Shown here: positions 44,738-55,411 of the stretch, piece after piece
Numbering within the stretch: position 1 is the stretch's first letter
Layout: each line of letters opens with the position of its first letter
Origin: UBA7359 sp038142205
GTDB lineage: Bacteria; Pseudomonadota; Gammaproteobacteria; Eutrophobiales; Eutrophobiaceae
NCBI GenBank assembly: GCA_038142205.1
Contig: JAYQJO010000001.1
Location: 1,178,001 to 1,242,000, forward strand
DNA: 64,000 nucleotides
Direction: 5' to 3'
Position numbers and translations under genes: made by a program
The notes under the pieces: model-generated
What the model saw: only the letters and a program-made list of their open reading frames with translations
What the model was told of the DNA's origin: nothing
Databases searched by the model: none

Positions 44738-45799
44738 ATGAAAGCAGCAGTTTATTTTAATCCTGAAGATATTCATTGTACCGATATCGATAGTCCGAAA
44801 ATTAGTCAAGCACATGAAGTACTGGTCAAGGTCATTGGCACTTCTATTTGTGGATCAGACCTGCATCTCTATAGCGGAGCCATGGATCCCATAATGGAAA
44901 AAGGACAATCACAAACCGGCCATGAGTTGATTGGTGAAGTTGTCGAAACCGGAAACAACGTTGGTAATTTTAAAACAGGCGACAGAATTTCCATGGCTTA
45001 TTCCTGTTCCTGTGGTGAATGTTATATGTGTGAGGTAGGACAAACGGCACACTGTGAAACCACTCAAAAAGCCGTGTATGGATTTGGTGTCCCCTTTGGA
45101 AATATGAATGGCACACATGCTGAATTTTTGACCTTACCTTATGCCGATGCACACGCCATAAAAGTTCCTGATTCTATTCCTGATCAGGCTGCTTTAACAC
45201 TGTCTTGTAATCTACCCTCCGCTATCATTGCTAATAATCTGGCTGATATTCAACCGGGCGAAAATGTTGCATTGATTGGTTGTGGGCCAACCGGTTTAAT
45301 GAGCCTGGAAATCGCATTACAAAAAGCTGAAGGTAATGTAGTCGCCATTGATAAACTCGCCTATCGTTTAAAAGTCGCCGAAGAAAAAGGCGCTAAAGTC
45401 ATTAATAGTAGTGAGGAAGGTTGGCACGAATTGGCTATGCAACATTGTCAGGGTCGTGGTTTCGATAAGGTCATTGAAGTTGTTGGTTATCCAGAGACCC
45501 TGCAAATGGCACTGGATCTAATTCGACCCGGTGGAACCATAGCAGCAATCGGTGTGTTCTGTGGTCAGGAATTTAATCTGGTACTTGCTGATGTGTTTCT
45601 AAGAGACATCAGCCTGCATATGAATGGTTTTGCTAATGTGCAGCCTTATATGTGGGAAAGTTTAAGATTAATGGAACGTGGCGTAATTAATCCCGCTTCT
45701 CTATTCACTCATGAATATAAACTGGATGATGTTGATAAGGCTTTTAAAACTTTTTATGAAAAATCAGATAACGTCTTAAAAGTTATGCTAAGAGCATAG
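44738..45799 (+). CDS. Zinc-dependent medium-chain alcohol dehydrogenase
   Basis: 353 residues of the MDR family. Catalytic-zinc residues are in SICGSDLHLYSG and GHELIGEVVETG, structural-zinc Cys in CSCGECYMCEVGQTAHC, and NAD binding in LIGCGPTGLMSLEIALQ. It follows a strong AAGGGGAGA site and a sigma-54 promoter, and is divergent from the dmp operon and convergent on the activator gene. The XylMA route lacks a linked alcohol dehydrogenase, so an aryl alcohol role (XylB-like) is attractive; the closest look is to formaldehyde/threonine dehydrogenase-like MDRs, so substrate is open. Confidence 0.85.
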   Translation: MKAAVYFNPEDIHCTDIDSPKISQAHEVLVKVIGTSICGSDLHLYSGAMDPIMEKGQSQTGHELIGEVVETGNNVGNFKTGDRISMAYSCSCGECYMCEVGQTAHCETTQKAVYGFGVPFGNMNGTHAEFLTLPYADAHAIKVPDSIPDQAALTLSCNLPSAIIANNLADIQPGENVALIGCGPTGLMSLEIALQKAEGNVVAIDKLAYRLKVAEEKGAKVINSSEEGWHELAMQHCQGRGFDKVIEVVGYPETLQMALDLIRPGGTIAAIGVFCGQEFNLVLADVFLRDISLHMNGFANVQPYMWESLRLMERGVINPASLFTHEYKLDDVDKAFKTFYEKSDNVLKVMLRA

Positions 45800-45811
45800 A
45801 ATCTGAATTTT

Positions 45812-47510
45812 TCAACCTTGTTCAATATCCAGTTTCTTTAAACGATAGGCCAGTTGCGGTCGGGTGATATTTAATGTCCTCGCAGCTGCGCTTAAATTAC
45901 CTTTGGCATTTTTTATTGCTGTTTTTAGAATTTCTGTCTCAAGCTTTTCAAATCCAGGAAAATTATTATTATTCTGTAGCATAGTTTCTGCATATTCATG
46001 TAAATCAATAGAGCTAGCATTATTTTCAACCAAACCTTTCATTTCTCCCATTTTACGTCTGTCTATGCTTCCATCAAATGTACTAAAAATAAGGTTCGAC
46101 AATTTAATTTTAGTTCCTTTTTTAGTCAGAATAATTCCTCGCTCAATAACATTTTCAAACTCTCTGACATTACCTGGCCACGAATAGGCTGCCAGTGCCT
46201 CTATCGCATCATCCTCAATACCTGGAATTACTTTATTGTATTTAATTCCTATTTTATTAATGAAATGATCAATTAATATCGGAATATCTTCTTTATGGTC
46301 TCGTAATGGCGGAATGATGACCGGATAAACATTTAATCGAAAAAAAAGGTCTTTCCTAAAGCGTTCTTCTTTAACAGCCGTTTCCAGATCATTGTTGGTT
46401 GCGGCGACGATGCGCACATCAATACGCCTTGACCGTGTATCACCCACACGTTCTATTTCATGATTTTGTAAAACCCTTAATAGTTTCGCTTGTGCACTTT
46501 CTGAAAGCTCTGCGATTTCATCAAGAAACAAAGTCCCCCCATGGGCACGTTCGAATTTACCAGGCCGAGATTTTTGCGCGCCGGTAAATGCCCCCTTCTC
46601 CACACCAAATAATTCAGACTCTATTAATTCTTCTGGAATCGCAGCGCAATTTATCGCAACAAAAGGCGCTTTTTTTCGCTCACTTGTGTCATGAATTTTA
46701 CGTGCAAACAAATCTTTCCCCACTCCGGTTTCACCTATAAGTAGTATGGTGACCTGACTCTCTGCGACGTGATCCAACATTTTATGAACATCTTGTAATT
46801 TTTTAGAATCACCTATGATATTGCTGATTTCATATCCCTGTTCTACATTTAATCGTAATTTTTCGAATTGATTTTGTAGTTGCAACATTTGATCTGCAAA
46901 ATGTTCTGGTTTGAAGTATCGAATATGTCCGATATCAGAACCCCAATCTTCAATCGGCTTGCCAATGATCCGGCATGTTTTAACTCCCGTCCCGGCACAT
47001 TCAATTTCCTTAAAAGGATCATATCGTCCATGAATGCACTTGCATAACCACTGGCATAACCTATTTGTAACCAACAAACGGGATCCTGACTAATACCAAA
47101 TAGGTCGAAGTACATTTTGGTTTCAAAAGAATTATTCCATAAATACTCCGCATAAAATTCTCCCTTAGCCACGTTCATTTCTAATTTTATTTCAGTGACT
47201 TCAACGCCGGTTTCAAATTGATGAAGTAGAGGGCCAATCTTAATGCATCAGTATCAGAGGCTTCTGGTCGTAATTCATGTGCTAGAACGGCATCCTTTTC
47301 TCCGGCAGCATAACCCAACCGTGTGATTAATCCTCGTGTCCGATCTAATCCAAGATTTTCGATTAATTCTTTGCGTAAAGAAGCCATTGCCTGAATATTC
47401 AGCAATATCATCCGTTCACTCCCGAGGGTGATATCGCCTTCTCCTCCTGGCAGCGTAAATATTGAGGAGACTTCTTTAGACTCAGACTTAGTTGGATTTA
47501 ATTTTTTCAT
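45812..47510 (-). CDS. XylR/DmpR-type sigma-54 activator (two frameshifts)
   Basis: A NtrC-type activator that would sense aromatic effectors through its N-terminal domain. Frame one carries the XylR_N start and LGYAAGEKDAVLAHELRPEAS; frame two the V4R region with FYAEYLWNNSFETKMYF and DPVCWLQIGYASGYASAFM; frame three the rest. The AAA+ domain has Walker A GETGVGKD, GAFTGA for sigma-54 contact and GGTLFLDEIAEL, and ends in a Fis-type HTH (LSAAARTLNITRPQLAYRLK). Breaks are near 47232-47238 and at GG in ATGGACGA (about 47027-47029); adding one base each gives 566 residues, as in XylR. It lies next to the dmp and adh promoters it probably controls. Confidence 0.9.
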
Positions 47511-47554
47511 ATAAGCTAGTCATCACTATTCTGATAGAGAAATTTTCTTAATTT

Positions 47555-47570
47555 TTTATGATATGATGAA
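47555..47570. promoter_or_regulatory. Dyad related to the 44483 palindrome, upstream of the activator gene
   Basis: TTTATGATATGATGAA, the reverse of TTCATCATATCATAAA, differs from the 44483 palindrome at two or three positions. It lies 45 bp upstream of the activator start, followed by a second ATGGTGAATTATT element. Autoregulation is inferred. Confidence 0.45.
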
Positions 47571-47704
47571 TTAATTATATGGTGAATTATTTAAAAGTAA
47601 ACCGAATATAGAGCTGGATTCTAGGTAGTTCCGGATGATTCTTCAGGAATTTTATCTAGATTGTGAGAATTTTGATTAAATTTTCAGCTGATTAGAACAG
47701 GAAA

Positions 47705-48124
47705 TCATTTTTGCTCGAAAAGGAGTTGATGTGTCAAGAAACCTATGAACATCATCACTACTACGATGTATGGGTTGGTTAAACCGAAACCCGTTGCAGT
47801 AATAGCAGGGCCCGGACAAAAACCAATCATCCCCCAACCAATGCCGAACAATGTTGCTCCGAGAATTAATTTAGCATCCAGATCTTTTTTTGCAGGCAAT
47901 TGAAATTTTTCGGTAAATACAGGATGTTCTCGCTTTAAAACAAATCGAAATGTAATCAGAGTCACAGCTAATGCTCCACCCATTACCAACATTAAACTCG
48001 GATCCCAATTCCCGGTGACATCCAGAAAATTCAATACTTTGTTTGGATCAGCCATGCGAGAAATACAAAGACCAATGCCAAAAATAATTCCGGAAAGTAA
48101 TGCAAGAATATTCTGTTTCATCAA
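47705..48124 (-). CDS. YeeE/YedE-type membrane protein, second half
   Basis: 139 residues with four hydrophobic helices; GLCISRMADPNKVLNFLDVTGNWDPSLMLVMGGAL and GIGWGMIGFCPGPAITATG are signature segments of DUF395 (YeeE/YedE) half proteins, where the conserved Cys conducts thiosulfate or sulfur species. It overlaps its partner by 4 bp (ATGA), so the two are coupled. Likely a sulfur-compound importer in the inner membrane, unrelated to ring degradation. Confidence 0.88.
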   Translation of the reverse strand: MMKQNILALLSGIIFGIGLCISRMADPNKVLNFLDVTGNWDPSLMLVMGGALAVTLITFRFVLKREHPVFTEKFQLPAKKDLDAKLILGATLFGIGWGMIGFCPGPAITATGFGLTNPYIVVVMMFIGFLTHQLLFEQK

Positions 48125-48549
48125 ACTACTCCCAAAACATGACGGAAGATATAAACAGTCAATACACCCGAGGCCATAAAAACCAGAGTCGCTATAATCG
48201 ACCTTTTAGATAAACGCCCAATCCCACAAACACCATGACCACTGGTACATCCACCGCCCATGCGAGTACCAAAACCGACAATGAATCCACCCGTCAGCAA
48301 AAGTAATAACGGGTAATCCGGAATATCTTGAAACGAACCCGGTAATAACATCTGGTAGGCGAAGCCGGAAGCGATCATTCCCAAAAGAAATAATAAGCGC
48401 CAGCTTCTATCTCCTGCAGTCGTAGTAAATACCCCGCTAATAATTCCGCTGATTCCAGCGATCCTGCCATTAAATAATAATAATAATGAAGCGCTGATGC
48501 CGATTAACATGCCACCAATCAGTGCTGAATAGGGTGTAAAGTTTTCCAT
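48121..48549 (-). CDS. YeeE/YedE-type membrane protein, first half
   Basis: 142 residues, four helices. GGMLIGISASLLLLFNGRIAGISGI and GFGTRMGGGCTSGHGVCGIGRLS carry the conserved Cys and Gly-rich loops of YedE-like thiosulfate permeases. It forms a pair with the gene at 47705, as in the two-gene pmpA/pmpB-like arrangement of many Proteobacteria. Confidence 0.88.
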   Translation of the reverse strand: MENFTPYSALIGGMLIGISASLLLLFNGRIAGISGIISGVFTTTAGDRSWRLLFLLGMIASGFAYQMLLPGSFQDIPDYPLLLLLTGGFIVGFGTRMGGGCTSGHGVCGIGRLSKRSIIATLVFMASGVLTVYIFRHVLGVV

Positions 48550-48630
48550 AATTAATAAACCTTATTATTTAATATTGTAATTATCTAAGATGAACCTTCT
48601 GCATGTTGAGAGTTTTTGATTATATCCCTA

Positions 48631-49293
48631 TTAAGAGTTCCAATGCGACGGATAAGTTTTTTGATAATAGGGAAGCGCTTCAATCTGCTGAGACCATCTG
48701 AGGATATTGGGGTATTGTTCTCTGAGGGGGCTAAAAGAAAGATTCAGTGGTTTCGCCTCTGGTTTATCCAAAGCACGTTCTTGAATTTTAAGTAAAGGGT
48801 AAAGTCCAATATCTGCTGCGCTCACCTGGTTTCCCGTAAACCATTTTTGTTCCTCCAATAATGCATCAAGATTGAGTAGCTCTTGTTGTATCCTGTCTGT
48901 TGCTTGAATGATGTCATTATGTGCCTCATCAACACCACCAAAAAATATCGGTCGAACAATTTGTAAGGTATCTGGTTCCATATAACTACACTGTTCCATC
49001 AGTAACCTCATGATCAAAGCATGCTGTTCAGATGTTGAACCAAATAGTTCAGATTCAGGATACTTTCGATCAAGGTAAGACAGTATCGCAATTGATTCGT
49101 AGACGATTGTTTCTCCATCTTTGAGCACCGGCACCTTACCTCGTGGATTCATGGATAAATACCAATCAAGTTTATTTTCACCCTTTGATACTTCGAGACT
49201 AGTCAGCTCGTAGTTTAAGGATTTATGCTCAAGCGCAAGCATCACACGCCATACAAAAGGGCTACCACTGATTCCATATAAAGTAATTAGCAT
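48631..49293 (-). CDS. Glutathione S-transferase
   Basis: 220 residues: thioredoxin-like N-terminus (ITLYGISGSPFVWRVMLALEHK, Ser in the G-site) with RGKVPVLKDGETIVYESIAIL, and an all-helical C-terminal half (NQVSAADIGLYPLLKI). Conjugates glutathione to electrophiles such as arene epoxides or quinones. It is 10 bp from ppsR, in the same direction. The substrate is not evident. Confidence 0.88.
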   Translation of the reverse strand: MLITLYGISGSPFVWRVMLALEHKSLNYELTSLEVSKGENKLDWYLSMNPRGKVPVLKDGETIVYESIAILSYLDRKYPESELFGSTSEQHALIMRLLMEQCSYMEPDTLQIVRPIFFGGVDEAHNDIIQATDRIQQELLNLDALLEEQKWFTGNQVSAADIGLYPLLKIQERALDKPEAKPLNLSFSPLREQYPNILRWSQQIEALPYYQKTYPSHWNS

Positions 49294-49303
49294 AATATTT
49301 TTC

Positions 49304-50110
49304 CTAACGTTTCAAACCTTTATCTTGCATTATTTGCGAAGCAATTTCCTCGACAGAGGAATGAGTCACATCAAGGTAAGGGATTCGTTCAAACTGATAC
49401 ATTTCTTCCATGTCATGAATCTCCTTTCTACACTGCCTGATAGATGCATAATTACTGTCAGGTTTACGTTTTTGTCGAATCTGTTGTAAGCGGTCAGGAT
49501 CAATAATTAATCCATAAAGTTTTTTGCGATGTGCGTGTAAAATTTTTGGCAGTCTTGCAGAGCCTATATCATCATCGGTTAATGGATAATTTGCTGCACG
49601 CATTCCGAATTGCATGGCAAGAAAAACGCAAACAGGGGTCTTACCAGAACGTGAAACACCTATCAAAATTATTTGCGCATTTTTAAGTTGCTGTACACTT
49701 GCACCATCGTCATGAGTAAGCGTGAAGTTCATTGCTTCCATTCGTTTATCATAATTTTTTTTGTCAATTATACCGTGCGTACGGCCTGCAATATGGGTAG
49801 AATGGGCGCCTAATTCAGTTTCTAGCGGATTAATAAAAACATTAAATAAATCAAGGACTAAGGAATTACTTTTTTTAAGTTTAATACTTAAATTAGGGTC
49901 TGTCAGAGTTGAAAATACAAGCGGACGTATTCCTTCTTCGGCTGCACGGTTTATAAGCTCAATGACAGGTGAAAGTTTATCCAAGGTACGTACGAAAGGT
50001 ATTGTCGTTTGCTCGAAATCATCACTTTCAAATTGGCTAAGTAATGTTCGACCAATGGTTTCAGCAGTGATAGCAGTACCGTCAGAAATAAAAAAAACAT
50101 TACGTTTCAT
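49304..50110 (-). CDS. ppsR: PEP synthase regulatory protein (bifunctional kinase/phosphorylase)
   Basis: 268 residues of the DUF299 family that switches PEP synthase on and off by ADP-dependent threonine phosphorylation and Pi-dependent dephosphorylation. FFISDGTAITAETIGRTLL, the P-loop-like IILIGVSRSGKTPVCVFLA and NYPLTDDDIGSARLPK are family markers. It is divergent from ppsA with a 47-bp gap, the standard arrangement in Proteobacteria. Confidence 0.94.
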   Translation of the reverse strand: MKRNVFFISDGTAITAETIGRTLLSQFESDDFEQTTIPFVRTLDKLSPVIELINRAAEEGIRPLVFSTLTDPNLSIKLKKSNSLVLDLFNVFINPLETELGAHSTHIAGRTHGIIDKKNYDKRMEAMNFTLTHDDGASVQQLKNAQIILIGVSRSGKTPVCVFLAMQFGMRAANYPLTDDDIGSARLPKILHAHRKKLYGLIIDPDRLQQIRQKRKPDSNYASIRQCRKEIHDMEEMYQFERIPYLDVTHSSVEEIASQIMQDKGLKR

Positions 50111-50157
50111 AAATTATGGATATCGTAATTAAATGATTAATAAGTTGAGAATTATAC

Positions 50158-52528
50158 ATGAATAACTATGTAATTTGGTTTGAAAAACTGGGAATGAACG
50201 ATGTCGAAATCGTTGGTGGTAAAAATGCCTCTTTAGGTGAAATGATTTCTAATCTTGCCGACTCTGGTGTCATGGTACCAGGAGGATATGCAACAACAGC
50301 TGATGCATATCGTGAATTTCTTAAACACGAAGGACTTTCAGATCGTATTAATAAAAACCTTTCTGATCTTGATGTCGACAATATTGAACACCTTACCGCC
50401 GCCGGTAAACAAATCAGACAATGGATCATAGATGCCCCATTTCCGCCACAACTTGAAAAAGAGATCAGTGAAGGTTATGTAGAATTGGAAAAGAGAGCAG
50501 GTAAAAATGTATCTGTTGCTGTTCGCTCTTCAGCAACAGCAGAAGATCTCCCTGATGCCTCTTTTGCCGGTCAACAGGAAACCTTTCTCAATATTCGCGG
50601 CATTGATGACATTTTGTTTAGAGTAAAAGAAGTGTTTGCCTCACTTTATAATGATCGCGCTATCGCTTATCGCGTTCATCAGGGTTTCGAACATGAAGTG
50701 GTTGCATTATCCGCAGGCATACAACAAATGGTACGCAGCGATTTGGGCTCAAGTGGTGTCATGTTTACTTTGGATACTGAATCAGGTTTTGATGATGTTG
50801 TTTTTATTACCTCATCATTTGGTCTGGGTGAGTGCGTTGTTCAAGGTTCAGTTAATCCTGATGAATTCTACGCCTACAAACCTGCACTTGTAGCAGGTAA
50901 GCAATCTATATTACTGAGAAATATATATGGGTAGTAAGGCAGAGAAAATGATCTTTGATGAGTCAGGAGATAACCCCACGATAATTATCAAGACTTCAGA
51001 GTCTGAACGTACAAACTTCTCCCTCAATGATGAAGACATAGAAGAGTTGGCACGCTATGCCTTAACAATAGAAAAACATTACGGCCGTCCGATGGATATC
51101 GAATGGGGTAAAGATGGCGAAAATGGCAAACTCTATATCTTGCAAGCCAGACCTGAAACCGTCAAAAGCCGCACAGCAGGCAAAAGCATAGAACGTTATA
51201 TCATGAATGAACGCTCTGATATTTTAGTAACAGGAAGAAGTATTGGCCAACGCATAGGTAGCGGACCTGTAAAAATTATTTCAGATATAAAATATATGGA
51301 TGAAGTAAAAGAGGGAGATGTGCTGGTAACGGATATGACTGATCCTGATTGGGAACCCATCATGAAACGCGCTTCGGCAATTGTCACCAATCGTGGTGGT
51401 CGTACCTGTCATGCAGCAATTATTGCCAGAGAACTCGGTATCCCTGCTGTAGTTGGAACGTCCAACGGAACAGAAAAACTTGCTGATATCGATGAAGTTA
51501 CCGTTTCATGTTCTGAAGGCGATACAGGTTTTATCTATGAAGGCATATTGCCGTTTGAATTAAAAAATATTCAACTCGATTCTATGCCGGAAATTGATTT
51601 AAAGGTGATGATGAATGTGGGTAATCCCGATCGCGCTTTTGACTTTGCCTCTTATCCAAACCACGGCGTCGGTTTGGCACGACTCGAATTTATTATTAAC
51701 AGAATGATCGGCGTACATCCCAAAGCCTTGATCAACATTGATACTATGCCAAACAACATCAAGACAACTATTCAAAAAAGAATTTCAGGTTATCGTACAC
51801 CCGTTGATTTTTTTATCGAAAAATTAACAGAAGGTATTGCAACATTAGGGGCTGCCTTTGCACCTAACCCTGTCATTGTTCGCATGTCTGATTTTAAATC
51901 TAATGAATATTACAATCTCATTGGCGGAGATCAGTTTGAACCAAAAGAAGAAAATCCGATGCTTGGCTTTCGTGGTGCGTCTCGATATATTTCAGAATCA
52001 TTCAGAGACTGTTTCGAAATGGAATGTAAGGCGTTTGTGAAAGTCCGTAATGATATGGGACTCAGCAATGTTCAATTAATGGTACCATTTGTACGAACGG
52101 TAGACGAAGCAAAACAAGTCACCGAACTGCTAAAAGATAATGGTCTGGAACGAGGTAAAGATGGCCTTAAGGTGATTATGATGTGTGAATTACCTTCAAA
52201 TGCATTATTAGCAAAAGATTTCCTTGAATATTTTGATGGGTTCTCTATAGGTTCCAATGATTTAACACAATTAACATTGGGATTGGATCGAGACTCAGGT
52301 CTGGTTGCAGATAAATTTGATGAAAGAAATCCAGCAGTAAAAGCAATGCTACAGATGTCTATCAAAGCCTGTTTGGAAGCTAAAAAATATATTGGCATTT
52401 GTGGTCAAGGTCCATCGGATCATCCTGATCTGGCGCAATGGTTAATGGAACAAGGCATCGAAAGTGTTTCTCTTAATCCAGACACGGTCATTGAAACATG
52501 GTTATCATTAGCAGGGGAATCTATTTAA
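50158..52528 (+). CDS. ppsA: Phosphoenolpyruvate synthase (frameshifted)
   Basis: Converts pyruvate and ATP to PEP, AMP and Pi, needed for growth on aromatics that yield pyruvate and acetyl-CoA. The N-terminal nucleotide domain (GGKNASLGEMISNL, VAVRSSATAEDLPDASFAGQ) is in one frame and the rest in another: catalytic His in GRTCHAAIIARELGIPAVVG and the C-terminal PEP domain with FSIGSNDLTQLTLGLDRD. The break is in ATATATATGG near 50922-50930 and one surplus base explains it; the corrected 789 residues compare with 792 in E. coli. A TA-dinucleotide slip is likely. Confidence 0.93.
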
Positions 52529-52572
52529 AATTTATTTTTAAATAAATTCCATTTTATCCCGGGAGAATAAAA

Positions 52573-53202
52573 ATGGCAAAATTACTCTATATTGAAGCAT
52601 CACCACGTAAAGAGCGTTCTCATTCTATACAAGTCGCTCACGCATTCATTGATACTTATAAAACAGCAAACCCAGAAGATGAAATAGAAACTTTAGATTT
52701 GTGGTCAATTGATCTCCCCTCTTTTGATAACAATACGATCAATGCAAAGTACGCTGTACTACACGGTGAAACACATACTCAAGAAGAAGCTGATGCATGG
52801 AAAACAATTGTTACTCATGCCGAAAATTTCAAATCTGCTGATAAATATCTATTAAGTATTCCTATGTGGAACTTTGGCATCCCCTATAAACTAAAACATT
52901 ATATAGACGTTATTACCCAACCCGGCCTGACCTTCAGCTTCACTCCCGAAGAAGGTTTTTCTGGCCTGGTTAATGATAAACCTGCTACTGTTATTTTTTC
53001 CCGAGGGGGTGAGTATGCACCCGGCACACCGACAGAAGCTTTTGATTTCCAAAAGCCCTCTATTTTAGGCTGGTTAGGATTCATTGGTTTTACTTCTATA
53101 AATGCTCAGGAAATTGAACCAACACTTGCACCACCCGAAGTAGTTGAATCAATTCTTAAAGAAAACTGTACTAAAGCTAGCAATATTGCTAAAAGCTTTT
53201 AG
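52573..53202 (+). CDS. azoR: FMN-dependent NADH-azoreductase
   Basis: 209 residues of the AzoR flavodoxin-like family: ASPRKERSHSIQVAHAFI near the N-terminus, SIPMWNFGIPYKLKHYIDVITQPGLTFSFT in the middle (the FMN-binding PMWNFxxP) and SRGGEYAPG. Reduces azo compounds and quinones with NADH. It starts after CGGGAGAA, 45 bp from ppsA, behind a weak A/T stem. A quinone-detoxifying role is plausible in a catechol-rich pathway. Confidence 0.9.
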   Translation: MAKLLYIEASPRKERSHSIQVAHAFIDTYKTANPEDEIETLDLWSIDLPSFDNNTINAKYAVLHGETHTQEEADAWKTIVTHAENFKSADKYLLSIPMWNFGIPYKLKHYIDVITQPGLTFSFTPEEGFSGLVNDKPATVIFSRGGEYAPGTPTEAFDFQKPSILGWLGFIGFTSINAQEIEPTLAPPEVVESILKENCTKASNIAKSF

Positions 53203-53232
53203 AAAGAGATAGATAATAATAACTTATTAAAA

Positions 53233-54297
53233 TCAGGTTTTAATATCCGTTTTATCTTTGTTTGATAAATGCTTATTTAATTCGAATTCTTCAGCTAGTA
53301 ATTGGTATGATCGTTTTCGATCTTCAAAATCATAACAGACATTAACCACTGTTATTTCATCTGCATCATATTCTTCAGCAAGTTTATCCATTTTGTTACG
53401 ACATTCTTCCGCAGTACCAATGATCATTGAATTCAACGTTTCATCATAATAAGCCTGATCTTCAATCGATAATGTTTGTTTAAGATTTAAGCAATCTTCA
53501 GGTGGCAACAGTGGAATACGTACACCATGTCGAAACGCCTGTACTTTCCAGTATGTGTGAGTGCTGGCAATACGAATAGCCTCATCCCTATCCTCAGCAC
53601 ATATCACTGCAACTGCTAGCATTACTTTTGATTTCTGTTGATCTGTCATTGGTTTAAATGCATTTCGATAAGCATCAATAATCCCTGTTGGTCTATCATG
53701 TGTGCCAATAAATAAAGCCAACGCAAAACCAGCACCAACTTGTCCGGCAAATTCAGCGCTACCTGCACCAGAGCCCAGCAACCATAATTCAGGAACGACT
53801 TCTGCTTCGGGGATTGTTTTTAAATTATAATAAGGATGGTCCGTAGGTAAACTATCATGTAAAAAACCACTCAAGTCAGATACTTGTTGCACATACAACT
53901 CAGCACTATTTGGATAGTTTGGATAGGCTAATGCTGATGCAGCAATTGAATTTCCACCGGGAGCCCTGCCCACACCAATATCTATTCGATTTGGATGCAA
54001 GCTTGATAATAGACGAAATGTCTCAGCAACTTTATAAGGACTATAATGAGTTAACATAACACCACCGCTACCGACACGTAGGTTTTTTGTAGCGCCAGCA
54101 ACTTCAGCAATCATAATCTCAGGACAAGAACAAGCGTAGCCCTCAGTATCGTGGTGTTCTGCAATCCAGTACCGATAATAACCCAGGGCATCACATTGTT
54201 TTGCTAATTCTATCGTCTGGGCTGGCGCTAAATGAGAAGGTAAATCGTTATGAATGGGTATTTGATCTAAAACATTGAACTTATATGAACGGCTCAT
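53233..54297 (-). CDS. LLM-class (luciferase-like) flavin oxidoreductase
   Basis: 354 residues of the bacterial-luciferase-like TIM-barrel family. RYWIAEHHDTEGYACSCPEIMIAEVAGATKNLRVGSGGVML at the start and LHPNRIDIGVGRAPGG are hallmarks of the MsnO8/LuxA-like subgroup. Uses FMNH2 or F420 in related proteins; the substrate is unknown. It converges on azoR with a 30-bp gap and precedes the C23O gene region by about 150 bp, divergently placed relative to none of them. Confidence 0.85.
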   Translation of the reverse strand: MSRSYKFNVLDQIPIHNDLPSHLAPAQTIELAKQCDALGYYRYWIAEHHDTEGYACSCPEIMIAEVAGATKNLRVGSGGVMLTHYSPYKVAETFRLLSSLHPNRIDIGVGRAPGGNSIAASALAYPNYPNSAELYVQQVSDLSGFLHDSLPTDHPYYNLKTIPEAEVVPELWLLGSGAGSAEFAGQVGAGFALALFIGTHDRPTGIIDAYRNAFKPMTDQQKSKVMLAVAVICAEDRDEAIRIASTHTYWKVQAFRHGVRIPLLPPEDCLNLKQTLSIEDQAYYDETLNSMIIGTAEECRNKMDKLAEEYDADEITVVNVCYDFEDRKRSYQLLAEEFELNKHLSNKDKTDIKT

Positions 54298-54413
54298 ATG
54301 ATATTTAAAAGAAAAAAAATATTACGTTGTTATTAAATGATTTAAATATATCAACCAATATAAGTGAGGTTATCAAAAGGTTTTTACACCTTCACTCGAA
54401 TACATATTAAAAC

Positions 54414-54442
54414 ATCGGCATGATGGTATACATCATGCCGAT
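54414..54442 (-). terminator. Intrinsic terminator after the catechol 2,3-dioxygenase gene
   Basis: A perfect 12-bp stem (ATCGGCATGATG against CATCATGCCGAT) with a 5-base loop, just beyond the C23O stop, followed in the minus-strand transcript by TTTTAATAT. Closes the XylT/C23O transcript. Confidence 0.85.
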
Positions 54443-54450
54443 AATAGTGA

Positions 54451-55370
54451 TTACGTTACAACCTGTAGGAATCTATCATTAAGCTCTCTGCTATGATAAA
54501 AAATTGCCTGACCAAGATGATCGGGAGTCCATGTTAAAACGGGACTATCTGGATATCGATAACTGTCTTCACAGAAAACTTCATTACGATTACCAGAAGG
54601 ATCAAAGAAGTAAATCGTTTGTCCCCGAGTTAAGCCATGTCGTGTTGGTCCAATATCCAGTGGGATATCTTTCATCGAAATGATGTCTGCCGCACGTAAT
54701 ACATTTTCCCATGTGTTCAACATAAATGAAGCATGATGCATTTTATTTTTTCTTCATGACGGATAAATGCAACGTCATGGGCCTTATGTGAACAACTTAG
54801 AAATGCAGCAATCTGTAATTCACCATCGACAACCTGTTCAGCCACATCAAATTCCAGAGCTTCTGTAAAAAGTTTAACGGTACCATCTATATCATCACCA
54901 TAGAGTAAACAATGGTCAAAACGCACTGCTTGCATTCCTTGCAAACCCTCTGGCCAGGGTCCAGGATTTGTTGTTGGTAATCCATTGCCATACACCTCTT
55001 TTTCTGCATACAGTTCAAAAGTATGACCCGTTGGCGAATCAAATCGGACACGTTCACCACAGTGGTTTAATTCACCAGCAGCAATACGTTCAACATTACA
55101 ACCAAATTTCTTAATGTTATCCTCAAGTCGCAGTAACGATGCTTCGTTGTCTACCTTGAACGCCATGTGATCCATGCCCGGGCTATCGTTCTTTTGTAAT
55201 ACCACCGAAAACCAATCATGTTCATCCCAGCATTTCAAATAAACACGCCCTTGATCGTCTCTATCCGTTTCAATTAAACCCATATTCTCAGAATAATGTT
55301 TTACCGATTCATCTAAATCCAACACATTAATCATTACATGTCCTGGTCTCATTACGCCTGTTATTGCCAT
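54451..55370 (-). CDS. Catechol 2,3-dioxygenase (extradiol, XylE/DmpB-type; frameshifted)
   Basis: Iron(II) enzyme that opens catechols to 2-hydroxymuconic semialdehydes. The first 217 residues (GVMRPGHVMINVLDLDESVKHY ... QAVRFDHCLLYGDD with the first His ligand, ... AHDVAFIRHEEK) lie in one frame and the rest (HHASFMLNTWENVLRAADIIS with the second His, IYFFDPSGNRNEVFCE with the Glu) in another. The break is in AAAAAATAAAA near 54741-54752; one added base gives 306 residues, against 307 in XylE. The ferredoxin 41 bp upstream is its usual repair partner. Confidence 0.93.
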
Positions 55371-55411
55371 TATTATTTACCTCTTTTAAACATAATTTAT
55401 TATCAAGTGTA

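Noticed and set aside
46399..46587. Plus-strand frame inside the activator AAA+ domain
   Set aside because: It is opposite the GAFTGA and Walker B codons of the activator and has no recognisable fold.
53220..53245. Terminator between azoR and the LLM gene
   Set aside because: The 7-bp ATTAAAA/TTTTAAT stem is pure A/T and lies partly in the LLM coding end; too weak to call.
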